DNA of 64,000 nt, from contig NZ_CP041616.1 of NCBI RefSeq assembly GCF_007197575.1, forward strand, positions 3,224,001-3,288,000, read 5' to 3'. A model generated the notes under the pieces. The model was not told the DNA's origin. It was given only the letters and a program-made list of their open reading frames with translations, and searched no databases. Positions 46,251 to 54,934 of this stretch are shown here, piece by piece. A program made the position numbers and the translations under genes. Each line of letters starts with the position of its first letter. Position 1 is the first letter of the stretch. This DNA comes from Ornithinimicrobium ciconiae (GTDB taxonomy: Bacteria; Actinomycetota; Actinomycetes; Actinomycetales; Dermatophilaceae).

Positions 46251-48194
46251 ATGCCGCTGCGCGCCCGTCCCACACTGCTCGTTGTCCTCACCCTCTTGTG
46301 GGGGCTGGTCGCCTGGGGGGCCGGTGCTCCGGTCCCGTCGGCGACTGCCTCACCACCGGCCTCGGTGGCGACCACCAACGCGACTGACGGGGTCCCGACC
46401 ACGGGCCTCACGTCATACGAGGACATGGTCAAGGAGCTGATCAGGCTGCGTGACCGGCACGGCGTCCAGCTGGAGCACGCCGGCACGTCCAACGAGGGTC
46501 GGAGCGTGTGGCTCGCTGGTGTCGGCCACGGACCACGGACCGTGCTGGTGATCGCGCAGCAGCACGGCAACGAGCCGCACGGCAGTGAGGCAGCGCTGGA
46601 CTATCTGCACACGCTCGCCACAGGTAACAGCCCGGCACTGCGCACGATCCGTGACGAGCTGACGATCTGGGTCATGCCGCGGGTCAACCCGGACGGGGCG
46701 GCCCGCAGTTGGCGGCAGAACGTCGACCCCGAGTGCGACCCCGAGATCCGCGACTGCACGCCGGGACGAGGCATCGACCCCAACCGTTGGCACGACCCGC
46801 GCATCCCGACCCAGGACGTGCCCGCACCCGAGACGGTGGCGGTGCGTGAGGTCTTTGACCAGGTGCAGCCGGAGCTGGTGCTGGACCTGCACGGGCAGCT
46901 CAGTTATGTCGATGGCGACGAGGCTCCGATCACGGCGAGCATCGCCTGGCCGGTCATCAACTCCGAGGACCTCACCCCCGAGCGTGAGGCAGCTGTGGCC
47001 TATGCCAAGCAGGTGTCGGTGCTGATGGCCGACTCGGTCGAGGCTGACCCGCGCGGGGTGGTCTCCCAGTATCCGCTCGGCTCCGGCGACCTGCTGACCG
47101 CCCGCAATGCTTATGGCTGGCACGGCGCAGCGACCGTGCTCTTCGAGCAGCGCTCCGACGGTGGGGTGCGGGACCTGCAGCCGCGGATCAACGAGGCCTA
47201 TGACGCGCTGATGACGGTGACGACCGCGGTGGCAGACGGCTCGGTGCACGACGTCGACCCGGTGCTGGCCGACGCCATCCCCGAGCAGGGACTCCAGGTC
47301 GGGCCCGAGCAGCCCAAGCTGCCCCGGTCCTGCCCTGCCAGCCACGGTGTCCGCGGCACCGGCGAGGTGCTGGACGTCGACGAGAGCGTCTATGACCTGG
47401 TGACGACCCACGCGACCCGGGTGGTCGCCACCGGGAGCGATGCCTACGACAGGCCGACAACCGAGCAGGCGTGCGACCTGGGCAACGCGTTCGACCTGCT
47501 GGACAAGGGCAAGGTTGTCGACGCAGCAGACCTGGTCGCGCCCTACGACTACAGCGTGCTGCGCGTGACGGACCCGGGAACCGGGCGGGAGCACCTCGCT
47601 CTGGCCGAGGACCCCGACGGCACCGGGCGGTATGCGCGTGGGTGGGGTTTCTTCGTCCACTCCCCTGACGCCTCGTCCGCGACCACGGTGATCGCGGCCT
47701 ATCCGGTGTCAGCAACCTTCTCCGAGCGGCTCGCCGCACAGTTCTTCGCTGCTGACGACGCCCAGAACCTGCTGGTCGCGGGGGCGCACCGGACCGCCAA
47801 CCGCGCAGACGCCGACACCTATGAGCCCGCCAACCCGACGACCGCCTCGGAGAGCGCGCTGCGTCGGGTCGCGATGCAGGCCGTCGACAAGGGCGAGACC
47901 TCCCTGCAGGTGCTCGGCGCCACTCGCGACGGCAACGAGGTCCCCCTCACCTCCGGCACCGTGCCGCCGACCGACTTGGCCGAGACCCTCGACTCCGCTC
48001 TCACCTCGGCCGGCTATCCCACCTGCCTGTATGCCGATGGCACCTGTGAGGACCTCGGCTCCACCGGCAACCTGCTCGTGCAGGACGCCCGAGCCACCAA
48101 GGCCGAGCCGCTGGTGATCTATCCGTCCTATGGCATCCGCGGGACGTTGGCAGCCCGGGAGAAGTTGGCAGGCGTGCTCGCTGGGATTCTCTAA
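46251..48194 (+). CDS. Secreted zinc carboxypeptidase, M14 family
   Basis: A 647-residue exported peptidase. A signal peptide (about 1-35) is followed by the M14 domain: zinc ligands His105 and Glu108 in QQHGNEPHGSEA, the substrate region MPRVNPDGAARSWRQN, and the third ligand in LVLDLHGQLSYVD. The C-terminal 300 residues are an uncharacterised extension containing another secreted domain and no anchor. ATG 46251 follows a weak ggaagtga site. The next gene starts two bases after the stop, so the MBL protein is probably coexpressed. Peptide or peptidoglycan-stem trimming is plausible. Confidence 0.85.
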   Translation: MPLRARPTLLVVLTLLWGLVAWGAGAPVPSATASPPASVATTNATDGVPTTGLTSYEDMVKELIRLRDRHGVQLEHAGTSNEGRSVWLAGVGHGPRTVLVIAQQHGNEPHGSEAALDYLHTLATGNSPALRTIRDELTIWVMPRVNPDGAARSWRQNVDPECDPEIRDCTPGRGIDPNRWHDPRIPTQDVPAPETVAVREVFDQVQPELVLDLHGQLSYVDGDEAPITASIAWPVINSEDLTPEREAAVAYAKQVSVLMADSVEADPRGVVSQYPLGSGDLLTARNAYGWHGAATVLFEQRSDGGVRDLQPRINEAYDALMTVTTAVADGSVHDVDPVLADAIPEQGLQVGPEQPKLPRSCPASHGVRGTGEVLDVDESVYDLVTTHATRVVATGSDAYDRPTTEQACDLGNAFDLLDKGKVVDAADLVAPYDYSVLRVTDPGTGREHLALAEDPDGTGRYARGWGFFVHSPDASSATTVIAAYPVSATFSERLAAQFFAADDAQNLLVAGAHRTANRADADTYEPANPTTASESALRRVAMQAVDKGETSLQVLGATRDGNEVPLTSGTVPPTDLAETLDSALTSAGYPTCLYADGTCEDLGSTGNLLVQDARATKAEPLVIYPSYGIRGTLAAREKLAGVLAGIL

Positions 48195-48196
48195 TC

Positions 48197-49444
48197 GTGG
48201 CGACAGCAGTTCATTACACACGCACCCAGTGGGCTGGGGGCCAGGGATTCTTCCACTCTGGCGACGTCCAGGTCGGTGATCGGCGAGTGCTCTATGTCTA
48301 CGACTGTGGGGCGTTGGCCCCCGGGCAGTTGACCGGCAGGATCCCTGACTCACTCACGCGCGAGATCGCGGTTTTCCGAGAGCGACACGGGGATGAGATC
48401 GACCTGCTCTTTGTCTCGCACTACCACGCCGACCACATCAACGGACTCCCCTCTCTGCTCCAGGGGGCCCATCTCGAGACGGCTGTGATCCCCCTCGTGC
48501 CCATCGCCGAGCGTCTCCTGGTCTTCGCCCAAGCCCTAGCAACAGCGCTGGAGATCACCGACTGGTATCGAGACGTCATCGCCGATCCCGCCTCCGCGAT
48601 CCGCGACATCGCGGACGGCGTCGAGATCATTGGGGTCGAGCCATCCCTTGCGGACCCGGACGAGGATCCGACCGAGGGACAGTTCGACCCGCCGGTGCCT
48701 GAAGACCCCCCGCCCGGCACTGCGTCAGAAGACCTCTCCAACGATGTGGAACTCCGACCGGGCACACGCTCGGTCCTGGAGGGCTCCGATGGGCACACCA
48801 CAGTCCCGCTCTGGGAGTGGGACACCATGGCCACGACGTTTGCCCTGCGCAAGAAGGACGCCTTCCTGGACGCGCTTGCCAAGGAGCTGGGCATCAGCCG
48901 TGCCGCCCTCGACACCCAACTCGACGACCCAACGGGCGTCCGTGATCTCGTGACACAACACGAGCAGGAGTTGGAGGCGGCCTACAGCAAGACCTATCCG
49001 GACGTGAACCTCACGAGCCTTCTGGTCTACAGCGGCCCGGCGACCGAGGTGCGCTCACGCGGCCGCACTCACCGAACCCGGCCCGTGGTCGAGCGCGGCG
49101 AACTCTGCGCGTGGGGCATCCACCCAGGCTGGCTCGGCACGGGCGACCAGTCCATGGGAGTGACACGCTGCCAAGAAGCCGTGAAGCACTTCGGTGCGCG
49201 TCTCGCCCGCGTCGGCAGTCTCGCGCTGCCCCACCACGGCTCAGACAGTGACTGCCACCCCAGCCTGCTGGCCGCTTTCGGTGATCATCGGCCGGTGTGT
49301 TCGGCGAGCGTCGGCACCTACAACACCTATGGGCACCCGGGCCGCAAGGTCCTCATGGAGGTGTCCTCGAACGGCAACCATGTGGTCGTCGTGACGGAGC
49401 GTGAGGCCTCACGCTGGACAGAAGCCGGTGTCAGTTACCTCTAG
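48197..49444 (+). CDS. ComEC/Rec2-like MBL-fold metallo-hydrolase
   Basis: A 415-residue MBL protein without signal or membrane helices. SHYHADH carries His75, His77, Asp79 and His80; the C-terminal LPHHGSDSDCHPSLLAAF and VGTYNTYGHPG resemble the MBL part of ComEC and of stand-alone relatives, some of which occur in defence islands. A unique insertion of about 130 residues (145-275), acidic and Pro-rich then helical, splits the fold. GTG 48197 starts two bases after the carboxypeptidase stop. Nuclease or phosphodiesterase activity is likely; target unknown. Confidence 0.75.
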   Translation: MATAVHYTRTQWAGGQGFFHSGDVQVGDRRVLYVYDCGALAPGQLTGRIPDSLTREIAVFRERHGDEIDLLFVSHYHADHINGLPSLLQGAHLETAVIPLVPIAERLLVFAQALATALEITDWYRDVIADPASAIRDIADGVEIIGVEPSLADPDEDPTEGQFDPPVPEDPPPGTASEDLSNDVELRPGTRSVLEGSDGHTTVPLWEWDTMATTFALRKKDAFLDALAKELGISRAALDTQLDDPTGVRDLVTQHEQELEAAYSKTYPDVNLTSLLVYSGPATEVRSRGRTHRTRPVVERGELCAWGIHPGWLGTGDQSMGVTRCQEAVKHFGARLARVGSLALPHHGSDSDCHPSLLAAFGDHRPVCSASVGTYNTYGHPGRKVLMEVSSNGNHVVVVTEREASRWTEAGVSYL

Positions 49445-49477
49445 CGTTCTCAGACCCCTAGAAGCCGCCACGGAGTC

Positions 49478-49543
49478 GAGTCTGGCGGCACGGAACTGAA
49501 CCCCCAGATGCCACCTGATCCCTCTATCTCAAGCAGGACCGCC
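49478..49543 (+). pseudogene. Decayed copy of a piece of the TPR gene at 51164
   Basis: This 65-base stretch matches 51398-51463 with small indels and a few changes: both carry gagtctggcggc, cggaactg, gccacctgat and cctctatctcaagcaggacc in order. It has no open frame. It is the relic of a partial duplication or a lost paralogue. Confidence 0.75.
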
Positions 49544-49551
49544 GCCCTGCC

Positions 49552-49902
49552 TCAACCACTCGTGCGGTCCAGCTCCTGTAACAAGTCGTGTGCGGCCAGC
49601 TCAACCTCCTTGTGACGCCACTGGGCGGCCCGGAAGACACAGGCGATCAACGCGGAGCGGTGCACCCGCCGGAAGTCGCCGTACCCGAAGGCATAGCGTG
49701 CCTTCGTCTCCTCTCCCGCGCCCTCGGTGAGACCAAGGTGCCAGCCGGCATACTCCTGCCAGGTGTGCCGCTCGAGGTAGGCGTTCTGTGCCTCCGCGTC
49801 GGGCTGCACCTCGTTCCATTCACTGTCCAGGACGTACTGCCGCGCCGCGATCAGCTCACGGCACCGCGCGACCCCTGCCTTGTTGACGCCATAGGTGGCC
49901 AT
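49552..49902 (-). CDS. Conserved hypothetical protein, 116 aa
   Basis: The frame beginning MATYGVNKAGVARCRELI and containing YGDFRRVHRSALIACVFRAAQW recalls a small, widely conserved actinobacterial protein of unknown function; the fit is from memory. ATG 49902 follows CTGGAGGG, so the longer in-frame extension upstream is rejected. It is mostly helical with a basic middle. It lies downstream of the toxin-like gene on the same strand (114-base gap), so a role as immunity protein was considered but is not favoured, because relatives occur alone. Confidence 0.7.
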   Translation of the reverse strand: MATYGVNKAGVARCRELIAARQYVLDSEWNEVQPDAEAQNAYLERHTWQEYAGWHLGLTEGAGEETKARYAFGYGDFRRVHRSALIACVFRAAQWRHKEVELAAHDLLQELDRTSG

Positions 49903-50016
49903 GCCCTCCAGCGTGCCGTGCCGGAGCCGACCACGCACACCGAGCGGGGAGTCAGTATGCCGACACGCAGGCCTGCTCCTCGAAGATCTGCCAATCCGGA
50001 GCTCGGCCAAGAGGGT

Positions 50017-50946
50017 TCACCTCAGGTTCTTGTTGATCCAGGTTCTGCACTGTTGCAAGTTAGACTTGTCTGCGACGGGTGCGGCCCTCTCCTTAAGCTC
50101 TTGGAGGACGGCTGCCTTCGTCTTCCCTCCGAAATTAATCCGGGTTTCACCCATAGATCCGTACTTCACGTGTTCACCGTAGTGGATGTGCCACGTGGCG
50201 CCCGTGCCAGCGTCAAATTCCGCCCTTTCCTTTTGGGCTTTCTTGGAGCCAATTCCCTTGAGGGCCCTAACGTTCAGTGCACCACCGCTTCCGCTATAGA
50301 TGGACTGGCTCTCCTCCGCGTCTTGCCTCACACCCAGCGATTTCTCCGCCGCCCGCTTGAGTTCGTCCACGGTGGTGAACTTCCGACCTCCCACCTTGCC
50401 CCACGCCATACGCCACTGGCGCCGCATCTCCTTCGCCACATCTGCTGGAATGTCGCCGAACGCGATAGCTTGCAGTTGTGGGACGCTGTCTCCGGCGGCC
50501 TGAAACATCTCGAGCGTCGGCCCCTTCGGCTTTTCGGGCTCACGTACCGCTTTCCGAGGAGTGACCCGCGCTGGCTCAATATCAGATTCGAGTCCGGCGA
50601 GCGCCGCAAAGGGATTGACGGTTGGGTCGACCTCCTCTTCGTCTCGTTCCGCTTCCCAGTCCGCGTTTGCTCTGTCCATCTCGGCCAGCTCGTCGTCCTC
50701 GGCCTTCCTGCGTCGCTTTCGCCGGCCAGGAAGAACCTCTCGCTGCATGATCAGCCCACTGACCGCCCGGTTCCCCACCGCGTGTTGCAGGTGAGACACG
50801 TCCTGCCTCGTCACCCAGGATGGCAGCCGGTCACCCGAATCTGCGAGTGCCTCTGATGCGGTCGCCGTTCGGCGCTCTGGAGTGGCGTTGTTCACGCGCC
50901 GCGGGAGTCGATCACTCACTGCGTGGATCGGTTCCTCGAAGGACAC
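50017..50946 (-). CDS. Toxin-like protein with LQ-x-x-x-GNRAV motif (eCIS effector-like)
   Basis: A 309-residue protein starting at GTG 50946 after GAGGAG. Residues 50-70 hold LQHAVGNRAVSGLIMQRE, the motif found near the N-terminus of DUF4157-type and other cargo of extracellular contractile injection systems. A basic stretch (GRRKRRRK), an acidic linker and a helical region follow. The last 100 residues (ATWHIHYGEHVKYGSMGETR and a Cys) form a compact unknown domain. Base composition drops in the 3' half (more A/T than neighbours), as in exchanged toxin cassettes. No injection-system genes are in the window. Confidence 0.6.
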   Translation of the reverse strand: MSFEEPIHAVSDRLPRRVNNATPERRTATASEALADSGDRLPSWVTRQDVSHLQHAVGNRAVSGLIMQREVLPGRRKRRRKAEDDELAEMDRANADWEAERDEEEVDPTVNPFAALAGLESDIEPARVTPRKAVREPEKPKGPTLEMFQAAGDSVPQLQAIAFGDIPADVAKEMRRQWRMAWGKVGGRKFTTVDELKRAAEKSLGVRQDAEESQSIYSGSGGALNVRALKGIGSKKAQKERAEFDAGTGATWHIHYGEHVKYGSMGETRINFGGKTKAAVLQELKERAAPVADKSNLQQCRTWINKNLR

Positions 50947-51006
50947 GGAAGACTCCTCGTCGCGGCTTCATGGCCGTGGCGCCCGGCACTGCACCGAACC
51001 CAGGGT

Positions 51007-51050
51007 CTGAGTGTCCACTCAGTATCTGTCTGCTCCCTCAGCAACGACAA
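51007..51050 (-). promoter_or_regulatory. Promoter and palindrome before the toxin-like gene
   Basis: On the minus strand TTGTCG (51050-51045), 18 bases and GATACT (51026-51021) form a promoter. A palindrome CTGAGTG-TC-CACTCAG (51007-51022) overlaps the end of the -10 box, about 60 bases from the start codon. Confidence 0.5.
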
Positions 51051-51150
51051 GGCTTCTGCCCACACGCGCACCAACACGTGCCTGATCGCTTGGCCTGCTC
51101 CGTGGCGCCCCACCCCCGAGGCCACCGCGGAGCGCTCACCCCGCGACGCC

Positions 51151-51156
51151 TAGGCT
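51151..51156 (+). promoter_or_regulatory. -10 box for a leaderless start
   Basis: TAGGCT ends seven bases before ATG 51164, with no ribosome site between them. Confidence 0.4.
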
Positions 51157-51163
51157 CGTCCCC

Positions 51164-51763
51164 ATGCAGGAACCACTCAGCATGGACGACTACATGACGC
51201 TGGACCTTGACCACGCCGGGTCCTCCCGTCAGGCCCAGCGGGAGCTGGCCGAGCAGTTGCGCACCTGGGCCGAGAGTCCCCACCCCGACAGCGAGCTGAC
51301 GACCGGTCACTTGCTGACCCTGGCTGGCGAGCGCTTCGCGATGCTCAAGGACGACGAGGCGGCCGAGGAGTGCCTCAACCGTGCTCTTGCCACCCACGAG
51401 TCTGGCGGCGCGGAACTGGACCCTAGGTGCCACCTGATCTCCCTCTATCTCAAGCAGGACCGCAACGACGAGGCGCTGGCGCTCGACGGCGACCTGCGGC
51501 GCAGCCGACCCCACAGCCCGAGCACCTATGCGTTCATGGGCGACCTGTGGCGCGACCACGACGAGCTACTACGGGCGCTGGGCTGGGTCAACCGCGGGCT
51601 CGCCTTCGATGACCAAACTGGCTCCTTCAGCGAGGGCGGGCTCGAGTTGCTGTGCGAGACACGATGGCTGATCCGGCAGAGCCAGGGGCACGCTCCCGAC
51701 GAGTATGACGAGCTGGCCCTCGCCGCTCAGGCCTATCGGCGGGAGTACCTGGCCCAGGAGTGA
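51164..51763 (+). CDS. Tetratricopeptide-like protein
   Basis: A 199-residue helical protein. LAEQLRTWAES, FAMLKDDEAAEECLNRALATHE, YLKQDRNDEALALDGDLRR and MGDLWRDHDELLRALGWVNRGLAF have TPR spacing and Ala/Leu positions. It should act as a protein-binding scaffold. The start is leaderless. A fragment of it is repeated in decayed form at 49478-49543. It may belong to a family associated with SEC-C proteins in actinomycetes, but the C-terminal metal motif is absent. Confidence 0.75.
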   Translation: MQEPLSMDDYMTLDLDHAGSSRQAQRELAEQLRTWAESPHPDSELTTGHLLTLAGERFAMLKDDEAAEECLNRALATHESGGAELDPRCHLISLYLKQDRNDEALALDGDLRRSRPHSPSTYAFMGDLWRDHDELLRALGWVNRGLAFDDQTGSFSEGGLELLCETRWLIRQSQGHAPDEYDELALAAQAYRREYLAQE

Positions 51764-51820
51764 GCCTCTCGCCGCAGGCACTCACGTCCCCCACGTCGGC
51801 GCCGGGTCGTGCGTTGGGAC

Positions 51821-52942
51821 TCAGCCCGTGACAGCGATCCGCACGTAGGGGTCGGTGCAGGGACGGCCGAGGCAGAGGTCAAGGTGACGGCCCACAGGGT
51901 CATAGATCGTCGTGGCGATCGTCTCGGACTTCAGATCCGGGCCGTGCTGACACACCGAGCCAGGGGCGTTCCCCGTGCCGTCGTCACCGACGTGGGAGGC
52001 GACGAGCTCCTTCACGGCGGCCAGGTCCGTGGTGGCGCCAGGGCAGGTCAGGAACGTCTCGACGACGTCGCGCCTGGCCCGTGAATTGGCCGCTGGTGTG
52101 CCCTCTGGCGGCTCCAGCAGGCAGCCGGCGAGCACCGGCGTGATGTGGTGGTTGGTGGCCAGCACACCACCCGCCGGGGACTCATCCGGACCACCGGTCG
52201 GGGACTCGTCCGGACCACCGGTCGCCATGGCCACCACGGTGCTGTTGTAGCCACACTCCACCACTGCAGCCGCCCCCTGGGCGTCCAGCAAGGTGAGGTT
52301 GCCCAGGCCCATCTGGGGCGTGGCGAGCAGATAGTCGACAGCCTCGCCAGTCGTCGAGCACTGCTCGAGCAGGTGCATCATCGAGGAGAACCGTGGCACG
52401 CCGGGTCCGACATCGCTGGAGGGGACGTGGGTGTCCACCACGCACAGGCCGACATCGTTCATCCCGGACGAGTGGACCCCAGGTGCTCCGGCAGTGGACA
52501 GCGCCAACCACGGGTGTCCCTGAGGTGGCCGGACGCGCAGCACGGTCTGCAGATGGAGATAAGCGCCATCGTTGTCCCGGTTCTTGACCAGCAGCGGCGA
52601 CTCACCCGTGGTGGCGAAGGTGGTGCACCCCTCTGCCGGTCCGTGCGCCCGATCTCGGCTGCGAAGGTAGGTGCCGAGCACAGCCACGAGCAGGTCATCG
52701 ACGGACAGGTCATAGACCTCGGCCATGCCGGCGACCTGGTCCAGCGTTGCCGGCGTGAGCTGCTCCCAGGAACGGACGACCTCATCCAACCGACCTCGCA
52801 CCGTCGCACTACTCAGCGGGTGGGCCTCAACAGCGGACCCGACCCACGCGGCGACCTCCTCGCGCAGGCCGATCGCGCCCTGGGCGTGCTGTCGTCCGAC
52901 CTCCCGACCGGCGCCCTCGATGTCGATGATCAACGGCTTCAT
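51821..52942 (-). CDS. C45-family acyltransferase/amidohydrolase (penicillin acyltransferase-like)
   Basis: A 373-residue Ntn-hydrolase of the acyl-CoA:6-aminopenicillanate acyltransferase (peptidase C45) family. The autoprocessing and catalytic residue is Cys106 in AEGCTTFATTG; LLVKNRDNDG and LSTAGAPGVHSSGMNDVGL follow as usual, and CQHGPDLKSETIATTIYDP closes the fold. No signal peptide is seen. It is the last gene of the dipeptide transporter operon, 47 bases after dppC, so an imported amide or peptide is its likely substrate. An eight-residue GGPDESP(T/A) duplication lies in a surface loop. Confidence 0.85.
   Translation of the reverse strand: MKPLIIDIEGAGREVGRQHAQGAIGLREEVAAWVGSAVEAHPLSSATVRGRLDEVVRSWEQLTPATLDQVAGMAEVYDLSVDDLLVAVLGTYLRSRDRAHGPAEGCTTFATTGESPLLVKNRDNDGAYLHLQTVLRVRPPQGHPWLALSTAGAPGVHSSGMNDVGLCVVDTHVPSSDVGPGVPRFSSMMHLLEQCSTTGEAVDYLLATPQMGLGNLTLLDAQGAAAVVECGYNSTVVAMATGGPDESPTGGPDESPAGGVLATNHHITPVLAGCLLEPPEGTPAANSRARRDVVETFLTCPGATTDLAAVKELVASHVGDDGTGNAPGSVCQHGPDLKSETIATTIYDPVGRHLDLCLGRPCTDPYVRIAVTG
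52176..52223 (-). repeat. 24-bp tandem duplication inside the C45 gene
   Basis: Two copies of gggactcrtccggaccaccggtcg, offset by 24 bases, encode the doubled GGPDESP(T/A). The reading frame is kept, so it is a loop insertion rather than a disruption. Confidence 0.85.
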
Positions 52943-52989
52943 CCTGGACCTCTCCCTCTGCTCGTGAACTCGTGGCGGCGGCGACCCGA

Positions 52990-53856
52990 TCAGGCGGGAA
53001 TCTCCTCGGAGCGGATCTTCTCGTGACGCGGGTCGAGCGCGTCACGGAGTGCGTCGCCCAGCACGTTGACCGCCAGGACGATGACAAAGATGGCGAGGCC
53101 GGGCAGGGTGGCCAACCACCAGGCGCGCGTGAGATAGGCGCGTCCGTCGGCCAGCATGCCGCCCCAGCTCGGCTCCGAGGCCGAGGCACCCAGGCCCAGG
53201 AAGGACAACGACGCCTCGGTCACGATGACCACGCCGACCTCCAGGGTCGCGACCACCATGATGGGCGCCAGGCAGTTGGGCAGGATGTGCTTCATCATGA
53301 TCGCCATGGGGCTGGCCCCCAGCCCGCGCGCAGAGAGCACAAACTCCCGCTCACGCAGCGACAGGGTCTCCCCCCGGACCAGGCGGGCATAGAGCACCCA
53401 GCCGGTGATGACCAGGGCGATGACGATGTTGTCGATGCCGCGTCCGAGGACCGCGACGATGGCGATCGCCAGCAGCAGGAACGGGAAGGCCAGCCACGCG
53501 TCGACGATGCGCATGAGCAGACTGTCCACCCAGCCACCCACATAGCCGCTGACGAGTCCGACGATGACTCCAAAGACGGCGGACAGCAGCACGGCGCTGA
53601 AGCCGACGATCAGCGAGATCCGGCTGCCGTGGATCAGGCGTGAGAGCACGTCCCTGCCCAGGCCGTCGGTGCCCAGCAGGTGGCCCTCGGACAGCGGCGG
53701 CTGCAACCTGTTGGCCAGGTTCTGGGCGTTGGGGTCGTACGGGGATATCCACGGGGCGAGCACCCCGACGATCACGAAGGTGACGAGCACCGCCAACGCC
53801 ACCATGGTGAACGTGGAGCTGCCGAAGAACCGATACAGCTTCTGGATGCCGTTCAT
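52990..53856 (-). CDS. Dipeptide/oligopeptide ABC transporter permease (DppC type)
   Basis: A 288-residue inner-membrane permease with six segments. The N-terminal extension HLLGTDGLGRDVLSRLIHGSRISL and the EAA loop (EFVLSARGLGASPMAIMMKHILPN) are diagnostic of the DppC/OppC family, and LSFLGLGASASEPSWGGML follows. It overlaps dppB by four bases. With DppB it forms the transmembrane pore that feeds the two ATPases encoded upstream. The substrate may be a peptide or an acyl-peptide, given the C45 gene after it. Confidence 0.94.
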   Translation of the reverse strand: MNGIQKLYRFFGSSTFTMVALAVLVTFVIVGVLAPWISPYDPNAQNLANRLQPPLSEGHLLGTDGLGRDVLSRLIHGSRISLIVGFSAVLLSAVFGVIVGLVSGYVGGWVDSLLMRIVDAWLAFPFLLLAIAIVAVLGRGIDNIVIALVITGWVLYARLVRGETLSLREREFVLSARGLGASPMAIMMKHILPNCLAPIMVVATLEVGVVIVTEASLSFLGLGASASEPSWGGMLADGRAYLTRAWWLATLPGLAIFVIVLAVNVLGDALRDALDPRHEKIRSEEIPA

Positions 53857-54872
53857 CGTGAACCACCTCCCGTCAGTTTGATGCGCGGATCAAGCCAGGC
53901 CTGCACGATGTCCGTGATGAGGTTGACCAGCACGAAGAGCACGGCGAGCACCAGGACCGCGCCCTGGACCAGGGGGAAGTCGCGGTTCTGGATCGCGTCA
54001 ACAACGAGGCGGCCCAGGCCGGGCCAGCCGAAGACGACCTCGACGACGATGGCGCCGCCCAGGAGGGATCCGATGCGCACGCCCATGACGATGACTGTCG
54101 CCGGCAGCGCGTTGCGCAGCATGTGGCGCAGGACGGTGGCGAAGCGCAGTCCGCGGGCCCGCAGCGCGTCCACATAGTCCTGCCCCTTCACCTCGAGCAG
54201 ACCGGACCGCAGGACCCGCGACAGGGTTGCCGTGATCGCGGTGCCCAGGGTGATGGCTGGCAGAGCAAGGTGCAGCAGACCCGACTTGATGCCCTCCCAG
54301 TTGCCCTGGAGCACCGCGTCCACCAGGACGAACCCCGTGATCTGCGACATCCCGCTCCCGGCCGCGATCCGTCCGCTGGCCGGGAACCAATGGAACCCGA
54401 CCGAGAAGATCAGGATCAGCATGATGCCCAGCCAGAAGCTCGGCATCGAGATCCCGAACAATGCCAAGACACTGCCGCCCCGGTCCCAGAGGCTGCCCTG
54501 GCGGAGGGCAGACACGACTGCGACCGGGACGGCGATGACGATGGCCACCACTAGCGCCGCGAACGTCAGCTCGACGGTCGCCGGCACGGTGGAGGCGATG
54601 ATGCCCGCCACCGGGGTGCCCCGGCGGACCGAGGTGCCAAGGTCGCCCTGCACCGCACCAGCCATGTAGTTGAAGTACTGCTGAATCAACGGCTGGTCGA
54701 GCCCCAACTGCTGACGGTAGACCTCGCGCTGGTCGGCGCTGACGTTCTCACCGGCAAACATCACGTCCACGGCATCACCAGGGGTGAGGTGGATCAGCGA
54801 GAAGGTGATGATCGAGACGCCAAAGAGGACGAGGACGGTCTGCCAGAGTCGTCGCACGATGAAGGCAAGCAT
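53853..54872 (-). CDS. Dipeptide/oligopeptide ABC transporter permease (DppB type)
   Basis: A 339-residue permease with the DppB signature at both ends: an N-terminal helix (VLVLFGVSIITFSLIHLTPGDAV) and the EAA loop DYVDALRARGLRFATVLRHMLRNALP, then GWPGLGRLVVDAIQNRDFPLVQ. Six membrane segments. It lies between the binding protein (62-base gap) and DppC (overlap). Confidence 0.94.
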   Translation of the reverse strand: MLAFIVRRLWQTVLVLFGVSIITFSLIHLTPGDAVDVMFAGENVSADQREVYRQQLGLDQPLIQQYFNYMAGAVQGDLGTSVRRGTPVAGIIASTVPATVELTFAALVVAIVIAVPVAVVSALRQGSLWDRGGSVLALFGISMPSFWLGIMLILIFSVGFHWFPASGRIAAGSGMSQITGFVLVDAVLQGNWEGIKSGLLHLALPAITLGTAITATLSRVLRSGLLEVKGQDYVDALRARGLRFATVLRHMLRNALPATVIVMGVRIGSLLGGAIVVEVVFGWPGLGRLVVDAIQNRDFPLVQGAVLVLAVLFVLVNLITDIVQAWLDPRIKLTGGGSR

Positions 54873-54934
54873 GGAGCTCCCTCGGTGTCGGGCCAGCCCA
54901 GCCGGGGCTGGTCTGGTGCTGGACTGCTACAGGG

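Noticed and set aside
49552..49902. Immunity gene for the toxin-like protein
   Set aside because: The 116-aa product resembles a broadly conserved stand-alone protein rather than a variable immunity protein.
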